DNA of 64,000 nucleotides from Labilithrix sp. (GCA_019637175.1 JAHBWD010000034.1:1-64000); one strand, 5' to 3'; counted from the first letter of the stretch, positions 16,966 through 26,779 are shown. Program-made: numbers and translations. The notes: generated by a model from the sequence alone, not told the origin.

Positions 16966-17673
16966 ATGCGAAGCAATGGCGGTCGTCGCGGTGTAGCGGT
17001 GGTGACGGCGATGCTCGGCATCTGGGGGCTGTTCACGTACGCCTGCGCGGTCGAGGACGAGAACCCCGCGAACCCGCGGCGGCAGTCGCAGGTCGAAGGG
17101 GGCACGCCGAGCCCGACCGATCTGCCCGACGCCCCGACGGGAGCGCCCATCTGCGGGAAGTACGGCGGCTACGATCAGATGAAGGAGATGGCCGCGGGCA
17201 TCCTCGCGCGCGCGCAAGCCGACTGCCGCATCAGCCAGGGCTTCGCCCGCGCGAACGGCCAGGACATGGCGCACCTCGCCGGCTGCTTCGAGATCATGGT
17301 CGGCGGTGCCTTCCAGTGTCCCGGCGTCTCCTACGTCGCCAACACGACCGCGCTACCCGACGGCCACAAGTGCCGTGACATGACGCGCGCGCACCAGGGG
17401 ATGCAGCTCCGCGAGGCCGACTTCAACGCGTTCCTCGAGGCGATCGCGGGCGAGCTTCAAGCGCGCGGGCTGACCACCGACGAAGTGCGCGCCATCGTCG
17501 CCGTGTTCAACGGCTCGAAGGGCGGCGTCGTCCAGCAGAACAACCAGCCGAATCGGAACACGTACTGCTCGTGCGAGAACGGCCTCTACGAAGGCAAGCC
17601 TTGCCTCCCCGAAGCCGGGATCATCGACGCGGGCAACGACGTCAACGACGCGGCCGACGCGGCCAACGACTGA
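16966..17673 (+). CDS. Secreted lipoprotein with a truncated-haemoglobin-like domain
   Basis: Encodes 235 residues. The ATG at 16966 has GGAGG 7 nt upstream, which excludes longer in-frame starts. The signal ends at Cys27 (FTYAC). From about 63 to 190 the protein follows the group-1 truncated haemoglobin pattern: KYGGYDQMKEM, a DMAHL...GG segment, then CRDMTRAHQGM with the proximal His at 143, then ADFNAFLEAIAGEL and a RGLTTDEVRAIV helix. The domain carries extra cysteines (63, 87, 107, 118, 136) that could form disulfides, and the C-terminus has CSC. Exported globins are rare. The gene diverges from the cytochrome operon. A possible role is O2 or NO binding or redox chemistry at the cell surface. 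Confidence 0.8.
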   Translation: MRSNGGRRGVAVVTAMLGIWGLFTYACAVEDENPANPRRQSQVEGGTPSPTDLPDAPTGAPICGKYGGYDQMKEMAAGILARAQADCRISQGFARANGQDMAHLAGCFEIMVGGAFQCPGVSYVANTTALPDGHKCRDMTRAHQGMQLREADFNAFLEAIAGELQARGLTTDEVRAIVAVFNGSKGGVVQQNNQPNRNTYCSCENGLYEGKPCLPEAGIIDAGNDVNDAADAAND

Positions 17674-17682
17674 GAAAGAGCG

Positions 17683-18375
17683 ATGCTCTCGCGCAAGCGC
17701 GTGTGGTGGACGCTGGGGATCGCGGGCGGCGCGTGCGCGCTGGTCGCGGTGCTCCACTTGCCGATCGGACGATCCGTGCTCGCGTCCGCAGGCGGGTGCC
17801 CCGTCGGTGCGGGCAACGAGAAGGCGCCCTCGGCGGAGCAGCTCGAGGCGCTCCGCGCGAAGGCCGCAGGTACCGCGCTGAAGGGCAGCCGCAAGGCGGC
17901 GGCTCGCCCTGCCTACGGCTTCGAGCTCGATCGCTCGACGCGCGCCGACGTCGACGCGTGGGCGAAGAGCGGCGGCCACGCGTGCACCGAGGAGCTCCAA
18001 GGCGCCGCGCTGAGGTGCGAAGGGATCGGCAGAGGCTCGGGTACCGTCAAGGATGCGTACTTCCGGTTCGACACCACCAAGTCGGCCGGAACCGGCGGGG
18101 GCATCCTGGTCGGCATCGACCTGATGCACGAGGGCGCGAGCCCCGACCAGGCGGCGGCGCTCTTCGACTCGCTCTCGGGCGCGATCACGCGCGAAGCTGG
18201 GCCGCCGTCGGCGGTGCAGGGTCAGGCCTCCGCGGCGCACCTCGGCGAGGGATACCTCAGCCGTGCGGCATCGGAGTACCGCTTCCTCGACTACGCCGCG
18301 GACGTGAGCGCCACGAACTACGGCGAGCAAGGGATCGTGGTGCGACAGCAGTATCGGTCGGTGCCTCACTCGTGA
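17683..18375 (+). CDS. Membrane-anchored protein of unknown function
   Basis: Encodes 230 residues. An N-terminal hydrophobic segment (about 8-24) acts as signal or anchor. The rest is predicted extracytoplasmic, with three cysteines. A GAGAAAGAG stretch precedes the ATG. It starts 9 bp after the globin-like lipoprotein gene, so the two are probably co-transcribed. I recognise no family. Its context suggests a partner of the globin-like lipoprotein. Confidence 0.75.
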   Translation: MLSRKRVWWTLGIAGGACALVAVLHLPIGRSVLASAGGCPVGAGNEKAPSAEQLEALRAKAAGTALKGSRKAAARPAYGFELDRSTRADVDAWAKSGGHACTEELQGAALRCEGIGRGSGTVKDAYFRFDTTKSAGTGGGILVGIDLMHEGASPDQAAALFDSLSGAITREAGPPSAVQGQASAAHLGEGYLSRAASEYRFLDYAADVSATNYGEQGIVVRQQYRSVPHS

Positions 18376-18426
18376 CGAGGCGTCCGAGGAGCGTCTTAGG
18401 AGCGTCAGGAAGGAGATGTGTGCGGT

Positions 18427-19416
18427 ATGAACCTCGCGCGAAATGCGTCGACGTCGACGCTCGGTCACGGCACGATTGAGACTCGCTCCTCGTCCGAGGT
18501 CTTGCCGATGAAAGAAGATTCCGGGGATCGTGCGTCCGAGCATCCCGACCTGCAGAAGATGGTCGAAGACTCGCTGAAGCTCGAGAAGATCGAGCACGAG
18601 AGCGGGCGCATGCCGCTCTATCAACCGCGCACCTTGCCGCTCGCGATGAGCCCGCAAGCGCAGGTCGTCGCGAAGGCGCAGGCCGAAGCGGCGCGCGCGA
18701 AGGCCGCCGCGCAGGCCGCGGCCGCGAGCCCGCAACCGGCCGCGCCCGCCGCCGTCGCGCCCGCGACGGCGCCGCAAGCCGCCGCTCCCGCTGCGACCAC
18801 CGCCGCCGCCGTGAAGCCGGCGAAGGCGAAGGATGAGGCTCCCGCGAAGAAGAGCCGCGCGGGCACGATCGTGATGGTCGCGATGGGTCTCGTCGCGATC
18901 GGCGCCGCCGGTGCGGGCTTCTACGCGTACAAGCGCTCGCCCGCGATGATGGCGAAGGCGACGCCTGCGCCGGAAGCGACGGCGCCCGCCGCGCAGCCGG
19001 CCGCGAGCGAAGCGACCGTGGGCTTCGTCGTGCCCGCGCGCCCCGCGGAGAGCGCCACGAGCGCCGAGCCGGCGAAGACGGAAGAGGCCAAGCCCGCGCA
19101 AGCCGAGGCCAAGCCCGAAGAGAAGCCCGCCGAGCCCGCGAAGGTCGCCGAGCCGGTCGTGGTGAAGAAGGCCGCCGCGCCGCAGCCGCAAGCGCAGCCC
19201 GAAGCGAAGGCGGAGCCGGTGGCGAAGCCCGAGCCGAAGCCGAAGGCCGAAGCGGCGCCTCCGCCGCCGAAGCCGGAGAAGCCGAAGCCGCCGGAGAAGA
19301 CCGCGAGCAGCGAGAAGGCGCCGGAGCCGCCGAAGCCGGCCGAGGCGCCGAAGCCCGCGCAGCCCGCGTCGGTCGACGCGATCCTTCAGCAGCAGCTCAA
19401 GTCGGCGATCCCCTGA
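18427..19416 (+). CDS. Single-TM protein with long Ala/Pro/Lys/Glu-rich tail
   Basis: Encodes 329 residues from the ATG at 18427, 11 nt after GGAG. The GTG at 18418 is only 2 nt from that site and is unlikely. Residues 1-75 are polar, then an Ala-rich linker, a TM segment (about 147-167, TIVMVAMGLVAIGAAG) and a low-complexity tail of about 150 residues with Pro-Lys and Pro-Glu repeats, ending DAILQQQLKSAIP. The shape resembles the rigid periplasm-spanning region of TonB-like or gliding-motility proteins, but no TonB C-terminal domain is visible. The conserved-looking tip may contact a partner. Function unknown. Confidence 0.8.
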   Translation: MNLARNASTSTLGHGTIETRSSSEVLPMKEDSGDRASEHPDLQKMVEDSLKLEKIEHESGRMPLYQPRTLPLAMSPQAQVVAKAQAEAARAKAAAQAAAASPQPAAPAAVAPATAPQAAAPAATTAAAVKPAKAKDEAPAKKSRAGTIVMVAMGLVAIGAAGAGFYAYKRSPAMMAKATPAPEATAPAAQPAASEATVGFVVPARPAESATSAEPAKTEEAKPAQAEAKPEEKPAEPAKVAEPVVVKKAAAPQPQAQPEAKAEPVAKPEPKPKAEAAPPPPKPEKPKPPEKTASSEKAPEPPKPAEAPKPAQPASVDAILQQQLKSAIP

Positions 19417-19425
19417 GCGGCCGCG

Positions 19426-20475
19426 TCAGGCGAAGCGCTCGACGATCCGCGACCACGCTCGCGCGCCCGCGAGGACCGCGCCTTCGTGGAGCGGTCCGCC
19501 CGGAGGATCGAGATCGGTGAGCTCCAACGTCGCCGCGCCGCGCACGAGCGCGAGGCGGCGGCCGAGACGGACGAGCGGCGCCATGAGCGGGCGCGGATCG
19601 AGCGCGGGATCGGTGGCGAAGCGACCGAGCAGCCCGCGACGCGCCGGCAAGAACGGCGGATCGAGCGACATCACGGTGAGGCTCGCGCTCGCGCGCACCG
19701 TCCCGCTCGCGTCGACCACGACGAGCTCGCTCTGATCGTGAGAGGCCGAGGGCCCTGCGAGGTGCGCCGCGAGCGCGCCGACGAACGTCGCGTCGACCGC
19801 GCGCGGTCGATCGAAGCGGATGTCGCCTTGCGCGCGCCGACGCGCGGCGAGCGACGGATCGAGCAGCGCGATCGGGAGCGCGTCGTTCGGCGTCGCGAGG
19901 CGCGCCGTCAGGGGCTCGAGGCCGCCCCCGGGCTCGACCGCGCCCTCGGTGGGCACGCGCGCCGTCCACGACACCGCGGTGTAGCCGACGTTCGCATAGA
20001 ACGCGTGCGCCGGGTTCGGCTCGAGCACCTCCGCCGCCATCACGACCGGCGTTCCTCGGCTGAGCTGCTTGGCGACGCCGGCGAGCCCTTCGAGCAGCGC
20101 GCGACCAACGCCGCGCGTGCGCGCGCGCGACGACACGATGAGCGATCGCACTTCGCAGGTGAAGGGCGTCGCCTCGTCGACGCCGTGACGCTCGAACCAT
20201 CCCTCGACCTGACCGACGACGAGCCCCTCGGCCTCGCCCACGAGGTGGACGTGACGGCCGAGGACGGGCTGACCGCCGCGAACGCGCGCGTCGTCCGAGA
20301 GGCGCTGCGCGAGCTGATCGTAGATGCGCTCGTCGCGCGTGCCAGCGTAGCCGCCCCACGCCTCGTGGGCGTCCCAGAGCTCGCGCCACAGGCCCGCGAT
20401 CGTGCGACCTTCGTCGGGTCGCGCCGCGCGCACCGCGACGCGATCGCCGCCCACGCCCTGCCTCACGGCGGCCAT
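19426..20475 (-). CDS. GNAT-family N-acetyltransferase, tandem-domain size
   Basis: Encodes 349 residues from the ATG at 20475, which has AGGAG 4 nt upstream and overlaps the end of truA by 13 bp. The N-terminal half has a GNAT acetyl-CoA segment (RSLIVSSRARTRGVGRALL) with the R-x-x-G-x-G/A pattern, followed by the typical C-terminal YANVGYTAV strand. The second half (about 190-349) looks like a degenerate second GNAT domain. Substrate unknown. The coupling to truA suggests co-expression but not a shared pathway. Confidence 0.8.
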   Translation of the reverse strand: MAAVRQGVGGDRVAVRAARPDEGRTIAGLWRELWDAHEAWGGYAGTRDERIYDQLAQRLSDDARVRGGQPVLGRHVHLVGEAEGLVVGQVEGWFERHGVDEATPFTCEVRSLIVSSRARTRGVGRALLEGLAGVAKQLSRGTPVVMAAEVLEPNPAHAFYANVGYTAVSWTARVPTEGAVEPGGGLEPLTARLATPNDALPIALLDPSLAARRRAQGDIRFDRPRAVDATFVGALAAHLAGPSASHDQSELVVVDASGTVRASASLTVMSLDPPFLPARRGLLGRFATDPALDPRPLMAPLVRLGRRLALVRGAATLELTDLDPPGGPLHEGAVLAGARAWSRIVERFA

Positions 20476-21242
20476 CGCTCTCCTGCTTCCTCCGGGAGGT
20501 CGACGTCGATGTGCTCGAGCGTCAGCCCGTGCGCCGGCGCCGTCTGGCCGGCGCGCGCGCGGTCCTTTTCGTCGAGCGCCCGGGCGATCGTGCCCTCGGG
20601 GAGGTGACCGCGCGCGACGTCGACGAGCGTGCCGACGAGGATCCTCACCATGTTGTAGAGAAAGGCGTTGCCCTCGATGGTGATCGACCAGCACCGCGCG
20701 TCTTCGCCGTCACGGCGAACCGTCACGTCGTGGATGGTGCGCGTCGTCACGTCGCGCTCGTCACCCGCCGAGCGAAACGCCTTGAAGTCGTGCGTCCCCA
20801 CGATGGCGCGCGCCTCGCGCGCGAGCCGCTCCAAGTCCATCTCGTAGCCGATGCGCCACGTGCGATGGCGCAGCAGCGGATCCCGCACCTTGTCGAGGAG
20901 CAGGCGATAGCGGTAGCGCTTCTTCTTGCTGGTGAAGCGCGGGTTGTAGTCAGGGGTCACGATCTGCGCCGCGCGCACGGAGACGTCGTCGGGCAGGTGC
21001 TGATTCAGCGCGAGCACCCAGCCGCGCGCGGGCAGCGGCAGCGAGGCGTCGAACGCGGCGAGCTGACCTTCGGCGTGCACGCCCGCGTCGGTGCGACTCG
21101 AGCCGCGAGGTCCCGCGGCCTTCGGATCGACCGCGAGCAGCGCGCCGCGAAGCGCGTCTTCGACGGTGCGCGCGTCGCGCTGCGTCGCCCAGCCCGAAAA
21201 TTCGGTGCCGTCGTACGCGACGGTCAAGAGGACGCCGGTCAT
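20463..21242 (-). CDS. truA: tRNA pseudouridine synthase A
   Basis: Encodes 259 residues, close to the family norm. The catalytic Asp52 lies in SSRTDAGVHAEGQ. Other conserved segments are AYDGTEFSGWATQ near the N-terminus and EGNAFLYNMVRILVGTL. It modifies uridines 38-40 in the tRNA anticodon stem-loop. The ATG overlaps the stop of the small upstream lipoprotein gene (ATGA), so it is translationally coupled within a six-gene - strand run from rsmD (22967) to the GNAT gene. Confidence 0.97.
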   Translation of the reverse strand: MTGVLLTVAYDGTEFSGWATQRDARTVEDALRGALLAVDPKAAGPRGSSRTDAGVHAEGQLAAFDASLPLPARGWVLALNQHLPDDVSVRAAQIVTPDYNPRFTSKKKRYRYRLLLDKVRDPLLRHRTWRIGYEMDLERLAREARAIVGTHDFKAFRSAGDERDVTTRTIHDVTVRRDGEDARCWSITIEGNAFLYNMVRILVGTLVDVARGHLPEGTIARALDEKDRARAGQTAPAHGLTLEHIDVDLPEEAGERWPP

Positions 21243-21496
21243 CCTCCGTCTCCGGGCGCGTCGGCGGGCGCATCGGCCGCGGAGGCGTCGCCCGGCGGGA
21301 TCCGCGGCGTCTCGTCGGGCGGCGACCCGCCGGCCCCGGTCACCAGCGTCGGCGCGGCGACGCACGTGCGCAGCGAGCACACGCCGGAGAGACAGTCGTC
21401 ACTCCGAAGACATTCGTCGCCGATGGGCCTCCGCGTCTCGCCGCACGCCGCGACGAGCGTCGTGACCAGGGCGAGCGCCCAGAAAACACGGCGCAT
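21239..21496 (-). CDS. Small Cys-rich lipoprotein
   Basis: Encodes 85 residues with lipobox VAAC (Cys18). A compact Cys cluster (CLRSDDC..CSLRTC) resembles the four-Cys units common in myxobacterial surface lipoproteins, followed by a Pro/Asp/Ala-rich tail. It sits between another small lipoprotein and truA, with 2 bp and an ATGA overlap respectively. Function unknown. Confidence 0.75.
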   Translation of the reverse strand: MRRVFWALALVTTLVAACGETRRPIGDECLRSDDCLSGVCSLRTCVAAPTLVTGAGGSPPDETPRIPPGDASAADAPADAPGDGG

Positions 21497-21498
21497 GA

Positions 21499-21747
21499 TC
21501 AGATCTCGTCGCCGGCGTCGGCGTCGGGTTCGGCGTCGACGACGTCGGGACGCACATCGGGCGCGGCCTCGGGCACCGTCAGGCTCGCGTCTTGACGATC
21601 GGACGATCCGTCGAGATCGGGACCGCACCGCGCCGCGGCGTCCGAGCAGTCGGGCGTCGTGCCGTCGACGCAGCTCACGACGGCTATGCACGTCATGAGC
21701 CCCAGCGTGACGCACACCAGAGCCGTTCTCTGCGTGCGACGGCCCAT
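21499..21747 (-). CDS. Small lipoprotein with Asp/Ala/Pro-rich tail
   Basis: Encodes 82 residues. A signal ending at Cys26 (VVSC) is followed by two cysteines and an acidic tail of Asp, Ala, Pro and Val. It starts 3 bp after the AgmX-like gene. No recognisable domain. Probably the same kind of small surface lipoprotein as its downstream neighbour. Confidence 0.7.
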   Translation of the reverse strand: MGRRTQRTALVCVTLGLMTCIAVVSCVDGTTPDCSDAAARCGPDLDGSSDRQDASLTVPEAAPDVRPDVVDAEPDADAGDEI

Positions 21748-21750
21748 GGC

Positions 21751-22359
21751 CTACTGCCTCGGGACGAAGTTGATCGGGATGTTGACGTCGACGCAGCCGC
21801 CGCGCGGCGCGGGGAAGGACTGACCGCGGAAGTAGCCCGCCACGCAGTTGGCGACGTTGCCGTTGCCCAGGTCGTTCGCCGCGACCGCCGCGGAGCACGC
21901 CTGGCCGTTCGCGCCGACGCGAACCGCGATGGCGACCTTGCCCCGCAGCGTCGGATCCTGCGCGAGCGCGTTGTCGTAGCAGCGGTGCGCCTGCTTGGCG
22001 CGGAAGGAGAGCGCGGTCTCGAGATCGGAGCTGTTGGAGCCGCCGCACTTCTTCACGTCACACTGGTTTCCGGCCTGCACGACGACGACGGTCTTCTTGC
22101 CCGCGTCGGAGCCTGCGTCCTCGACCGGCGGCGGCGGGGGCACCTCGTCGTCCGGATTGCGCGTCGGCGGAGGCGGCGGCCCCGCGTCGGGAACGTTGAT
22201 CGTCACCGGAGGCGGCGGAGGCTGCTGGCTCAGCTTCCAGTACGCGACGCCGCCGATGACCCCGAGCAGGAGCAGCGCGATCACGATGTACTTCCCGTTT
22301 CCGCTCGGGGGCACGCCCGCGGGAGAGCCCAGGGACGGGGGAGGTGCTTTCGAAGCCAT
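21751..22359 (-). CDS. AgmX/PglI C-terminal domain protein (TonB-like), single TM
   Basis: Encodes 202 residues. A TM segment at about 24-42 (YIVIALLLLGVIGGVAYW) is followed by a Pro-rich spacer. The C-terminal domain (about 120-202) has the AgmX/PglI pattern: a Cys-Tyr in HRCYDNAL, a PTLRGKVAIAVRVGANG strand, a NCVAGYFRGQSFPAP segment and a final INFVP. This TonB-like module is found in gliding-motility and envelope proteins of myxobacteria. It lies between rsmD and two small lipoproteins. A role in envelope energy coupling or motility is an inference. Confidence 0.8.
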   Translation of the reverse strand: MASKAPPPSLGSPAGVPPSGNGKYIVIALLLLGVIGGVAYWKLSQQPPPPPVTINVPDAGPPPPPTRNPDDEVPPPPPVEDAGSDAGKKTVVVVQAGNQCDVKKCGGSNSSDLETALSFRAKQAHRCYDNALAQDPTLRGKVAIAVRVGANGQACSAAVAANDLGNGNVANCVAGYFRGQSFPAPRGGCVDVNIPINFVPRQ

Positions 22360-22412
22360 CTTGGAGCCGACGGCGAGTATACGGGACTTTCGAATTGCGC
22401 AAACGCCCGTTA

Positions 22413-22967
22413 TCAGGGCTCCGGTTTGCGATACAAAGAGAGGGTCGTGTCGCCGTAGCGCCGGCTCCGATCGAGCGTGAGGCTCGCGCTGGGCGGCGGG
22501 TCGTCGGCGGACGCGTGCTCGAGGACGAGCGCCCCTCCAGGCGCCACGCGGGCCGCCATCGCGGCGAACGTCGCGCCGAACGCGGGCGCGCGCACGTCGG
22601 CGTACGGCGGATCCACGAGCACCAGACCGTACTGCGCGGCGTCGCTGCCGAGCGCCCGATCGACCTTCGATGCGATCACGCGGATCCGCCCCTCGGCGCC
22701 GAGCGCGCGCGCGTTCTGGCGGATGGCGGCGAGCGCATCGCGCGCGTGCTCGACGAGGACGGCCTCGGACACGCCGCGCGAGAGCGCCTCGAACGCGAGG
22801 GCGCCGCTGCCTGCGTAGAGATCGAGCACGACGTCGACGTCGAGCAGGCCGTCCGCCGCGAGCATCGAGAAGAGCGCCTCGCGCACGCGATCGGAGGTCG
22901 GTCGCGTGGCCGTTCCACGTGGCGCGTCGAGCGTCCGAGAGCGCCATGCCCCGCCGGTGATGCGCAT
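22413..22967 (-). CDS. rsmD: 16S rRNA (guanine-966-N2)-methyltransferase
   Basis: Encodes 184 residues, the usual RsmD size. The N-terminal MRITGGAWRSR is typical. A SAM-binding segment VLDLYAGSGALAFEALSRG and the catalytic DPPY motif are present. GGAGG lies 9 nt before the ATG at 22967, while longer in-frame starts lack support. It methylates G966 of 16S rRNA. It is the first gene of the - strand run to 19426, and the gap to the AgmX-like gene is 53 bp. Confidence 0.95.
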   Translation of the reverse strand: MRITGGAWRSRTLDAPRGTATRPTSDRVREALFSMLAADGLLDVDVVLDLYAGSGALAFEALSRGVSEAVLVEHARDALAAIRQNARALGAEGRIRVIASKVDRALGSDAAQYGLVLVDPPYADVRAPAFGATFAAMAARVAPGGALVLEHASADDPPPSASLTLDRSRRYGDTTLSLYRKPEP

Positions 22968-23040
22968 CTTCCCGTTCCTCCGGTACGGCCCTTTTACCCC
23001 CTTTGATCCGCATGGCCAAAGCGCGTTACGATCGCGAGCG

Positions 23041-24192
23041 ATGGCCAGACGTGTCGCGTGGCTCCTCATCGCCGTGATTGTGCTGATCATCACGCTGCCG
23101 CGCGCAGCGCGCGCCGATCAGCCCGGCGCTCACACCGTCCCGGTGGCGGTCCTCGCGTTCGACTCGGAAGACTCGGAAGAGCAAGCCGACGCGCTCACGG
23201 GCGCGCTGCGGTCGCGCATCCGCGCGGCGCAGGGCTGGTCGCTCATCGAGACGACGCAGGCGCTCGGCATGCTGACCGCGGCGCTCAAGTGCCCCTCGCG
23301 ACCGCCGCCGGAGTGCCAGCAGAAGATCGCCGAGCAGATCAAGGCGGAGCGCTACATCTGGGGCTTCGTCGCCAAGGGCCCGACGCAAGGGCAGGTCACG
23401 GCGGAGATCCACCTCTACCAGAAGGGCAAGGCCGACACCGTCCTCAAGGAGAGCTACGCCGACAACCTCAAAGACTCGAACGACGACACGCTGCGCAAGA
23501 TCGCCGCGCGGATCGTCGAACGCCTCGGCGGGACGGCCGTGGGCGTCGTGGTCGTCAAGACGACCGAGCCCGGCGCGACGGAGGTGGTCGTCGACGGCGA
23601 GAAGCGCGTCCCGCTGCAGAACGGCACCGCGCGCGTGGAGCTCGCCGCGGGCGGTCACGCGATCGAGATCGCGTCGTCGTCGGGCTCGCCGCTGAAGCGC
23701 AACGTCGTGGTCACCGCCGGTCGCGAGACGGTCGTGGAGCTCACGGCGGCCAGCGCGGTCGAGAGCCCGTCGAGCGGCGGCGGCGGCGGTCCTCCGAAGA
23801 AGGTGATCGGCGGCGTGGTGATGGGCACGGGCGCGATCCTCGGCGCCGTGGCGATCTGGCAGCTCGTCTCGTACCTCGGCTACCAGAGCGACGGCGAAGC
23901 GTTGAAGGGCCAGGTGCAGCGGCCGGATACGCTCGTTCCTCCCCTCCCCGCCGACACGCAGTGCCGCGACACGTCCGACGAGCGCTGTCGAACGCTCGAC
24001 TCCGACTCGAAGCGCGCGTCGGCCCTCGCGATCGGCCTCGGCGCGGCCAGCGCCGTCGCGCTCGGCGTCGGCGCGTACCTCTTCTTCAGCGACAGCAGCT
24101 CGCAGACCGAGCAGGCCGCGAAGTCGAAGACGCGCGTCGTTCCGACCGGCGGGCCTAACTCCGCCGGCCTCGTCGTCGTCGGCGCGTTCTAG
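23041..24192 (+). CDS. Secreted PEGA-domain membrane protein
   Basis: Encodes 383 residues. A signal peptide (about 1-25, ending ARA-D) is followed by a domain with the fold hints of a periplasmic TolB/penicillin-binding-associated LpoB-type module (VAVLAFDSEDSEEQADALTG). A PEGA beta domain (about 160-240) has GATEVVVDGEKR. A TM segment and a second hydrophobic stretch (about 255-278 and 325-343) make it membrane bound. Such proteins occur in many copies in myxobacteria. Function unknown. Divergent from rsmD and convergent with dapB. Confidence 0.8.
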   Translation: MARRVAWLLIAVIVLIITLPRAARADQPGAHTVPVAVLAFDSEDSEEQADALTGALRSRIRAAQGWSLIETTQALGMLTAALKCPSRPPPECQQKIAEQIKAERYIWGFVAKGPTQGQVTAEIHLYQKGKADTVLKESYADNLKDSNDDTLRKIAARIVERLGGTAVGVVVVKTTEPGATEVVVDGEKRVPLQNGTARVELAAGGHAIEIASSSGSPLKRNVVVTAGRETVVELTAASAVESPSSGGGGGPPKKVIGGVVMGTGAILGAVAIWQLVSYLGYQSDGEALKGQVQRPDTLVPPLPADTQCRDTSDERCRTLDSDSKRASALAIGLGAASAVALGVGAYLFFSDSSSQTEQAAKSKTRVVPTGGPNSAGLVVVGAF

Positions 24193-24196
24193 CCGC

Positions 24197-24984
24197 TTAC
24201 GCGAGCATCTCGGCGAGGCGATAGCGGCCCGGAGGCTTGCCGGCGATCCACTGCGCGGCGCGCACGGCCCCGTGCGCGAACAGATCGCGGCTCGAAGCCC
24301 GATGCGTGAGCTCGAGGCGCTCGCCGTCGCCGAAGAAATGGACCGTGTGATCGCCGACGACGTCGCCGCCGCGCACCGCGTGCATCCCGATCTCTTCCGG
24401 CTGGCGCGCGCCGGGCCGGCCCTCGCGCCCGTGGACGTAGCGCGGCTCGCCGTTCGCGCGTCGCGCGCCCTTCACCACGTCGCCGAGCCGGATCGCGGTG
24501 CCGCTCGGCGCGTCGACCTTCGCCCGGTGGTGCACCTCGACGATCTCGACGTCGAACGACGGGCCGAGCGCGGCGAGCGCCTTCTCGACGAGCGACGCGA
24601 GGACGTGAACCCCGACGCTCATGTTCGGCTCCCACAGAACGGCCGAGCGCGCAGCCGCGACGTCGAGCGCTTCCCTCGCCGCGTCGTCGAGGCCGGTCGT
24701 GCCGCTCACGATCGCGACGCCGGCGTGCGCGCACGCCGCGGCCGCGAGGACGAGCGCGTGCGGCGCGGAGAAGTCGATCATGACCTGCGCGCCCGACCGC
24801 GCGATCTCCGCGGGATCGGTCGTGATCTTGGCGCCGAGCGGCCCGGTGCCCGCGAGCTCTCCCACGTCGCGCCCTTCGTCGCCGACGCCGAGCGCGCAGA
24901 CGACCCTCATCCCCGCGTCGTGCGCGAGGCGGACCACGGCGCGACCCATGCGGCCGTTGGCGCCGAGGACCGCGAGCGCGACGC

Positions 24985-24988
<4 letters not shown>
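24197..24988 (-). CDS. dapB: 4-hydroxy-tetrahydrodipicolinate reductase
   Basis: Encodes 263 residues. The N-terminal GANGRMG dinucleotide motif and the catalytic EVHHRAKVDAPSGTA segment with His-His and Lys are present. It reduces hydroxy-tetrahydrodipicolinate in lysine and diaminopimelate synthesis. The ATG overlaps the dapA stop (ATGA), so the two successive enzymes are translationally coupled. Confidence 0.97.
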
Positions 24989-25881
<893 letters not shown>

Positions 25882-25915
25882 GTGAGCGGAGTTGTTCTAC
25901 GGGGGTGCCACGGGG

Positions 25916-26779
25916 TCAAGGCTTCACGATCGCGTCCCAGTGCTCGGCGATCTCTTGCGGGGTCCAGACGCCTTGGGCCTCGTCCTTGAACTTGCCCGGC
26001 GTCTCGATGACCTTGAAGGCGTACATGCGCGCCCCGGCGACGGCGAGCACGTGGCCCGTCCGATCGGCGCAGAGATCGCTCGCGAGGAAGAGCGCCGCCG
26101 GCGAGATGTGCTCCGGCGTCATCGTCTCCACGCCCTGCATCATCGGCAGGTCTTCCGTCATGCGCGTCTTCGCGATGGGCGCGAGCGCGTTGACGGTGAT
26201 GCGATGCTTCTGGAGCTCGATCGACATCGTGCGCGTCAGCCCATAGATGCCCGCCTTCGCCGCCGCGTAGTTCGACTGACCGAAGTTGCCCATCATGCCG
26301 CTCACGCTCGTCGTGTTGACGATGCGCGCCCGCGCGCCGCCTCGATCTTCTCCCTGCGCGATCGCCTGCTTCACGAACGCCTGCGAGCAGAGGAACGTCC
26401 CCTTGAGGTGGACGGCGACGACCGAGTCCCACATCGCCTCGTCCATCTTCAGGAACGTCTTGTCGCGGAGGATGCCCGCGTTGTTGACGAGGACGTCGAC
26501 CTTGCCGAACGCAGAGACCGCGCGCGCGACGATCGCCGCCGCGCCTTCCGCGGTCGCCACCGAGTCGTGGCTCGCGACCGCCTTGCCCCCGGCCTGCTCG
26601 ATCTCCTTCACGACCGCGTCGGCCGGGCTCTCGCCTCCGCCGCCGCTGCCGTCGCGGGCGCCCCCCACGTCGTTGACCACGACGCTCGCGCCTTCGCGCG
26701 CGAAGAGGAGCGCGTGCGCGCGTCCGATGCCGTTGCCCGAGCCCGTGATGATCGCGACCTTGCCTTCGAGGAGAGCCAT
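25916..26779 (-). CDS. SDR of the MFE-2 (3-hydroxyacyl-CoA dehydrogenase) type
   Basis: Encodes 287 residues. TGSGNGIG near the N-terminus binds NAD(P). The loop GGARDGSGGGGESPAD and the following VVKEIEQAGG match the N-terminal dehydrogenase domain of peroxisomal multifunctional enzyme 2. NNAG and the SNYAAAK motif (Tyr, Lys) are intact. The likely reaction is oxidation of (3R)-hydroxyacyl-CoA in beta-oxidation. Here it is a stand-alone dehydrogenase, without the hydratase or SCP2 domains found in the fused eukaryotic enzyme. An SCP2 protein and an AMACR-like enzyme lie within 4 kb. Confidence 0.88.
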   Translation of the reverse strand: MALLEGKVAIITGSGNGIGRAHALLFAREGASVVVNDVGGARDGSGGGGESPADAVVKEIEQAGGKAVASHDSVATAEGAAAIVARAVSAFGKVDVLVNNAGILRDKTFLKMDEAMWDSVVAVHLKGTFLCSQAFVKQAIAQGEDRGGARARIVNTTSVSGMMGNFGQSNYAAAKAGIYGLTRTMSIELQKHRITVNALAPIAKTRMTEDLPMMQGVETMTPEHISPAALFLASDLCADRTGHVLAVAGARMYAFKVIETPGKFKDEAQGVWTPQEIAEHWDAIVKP

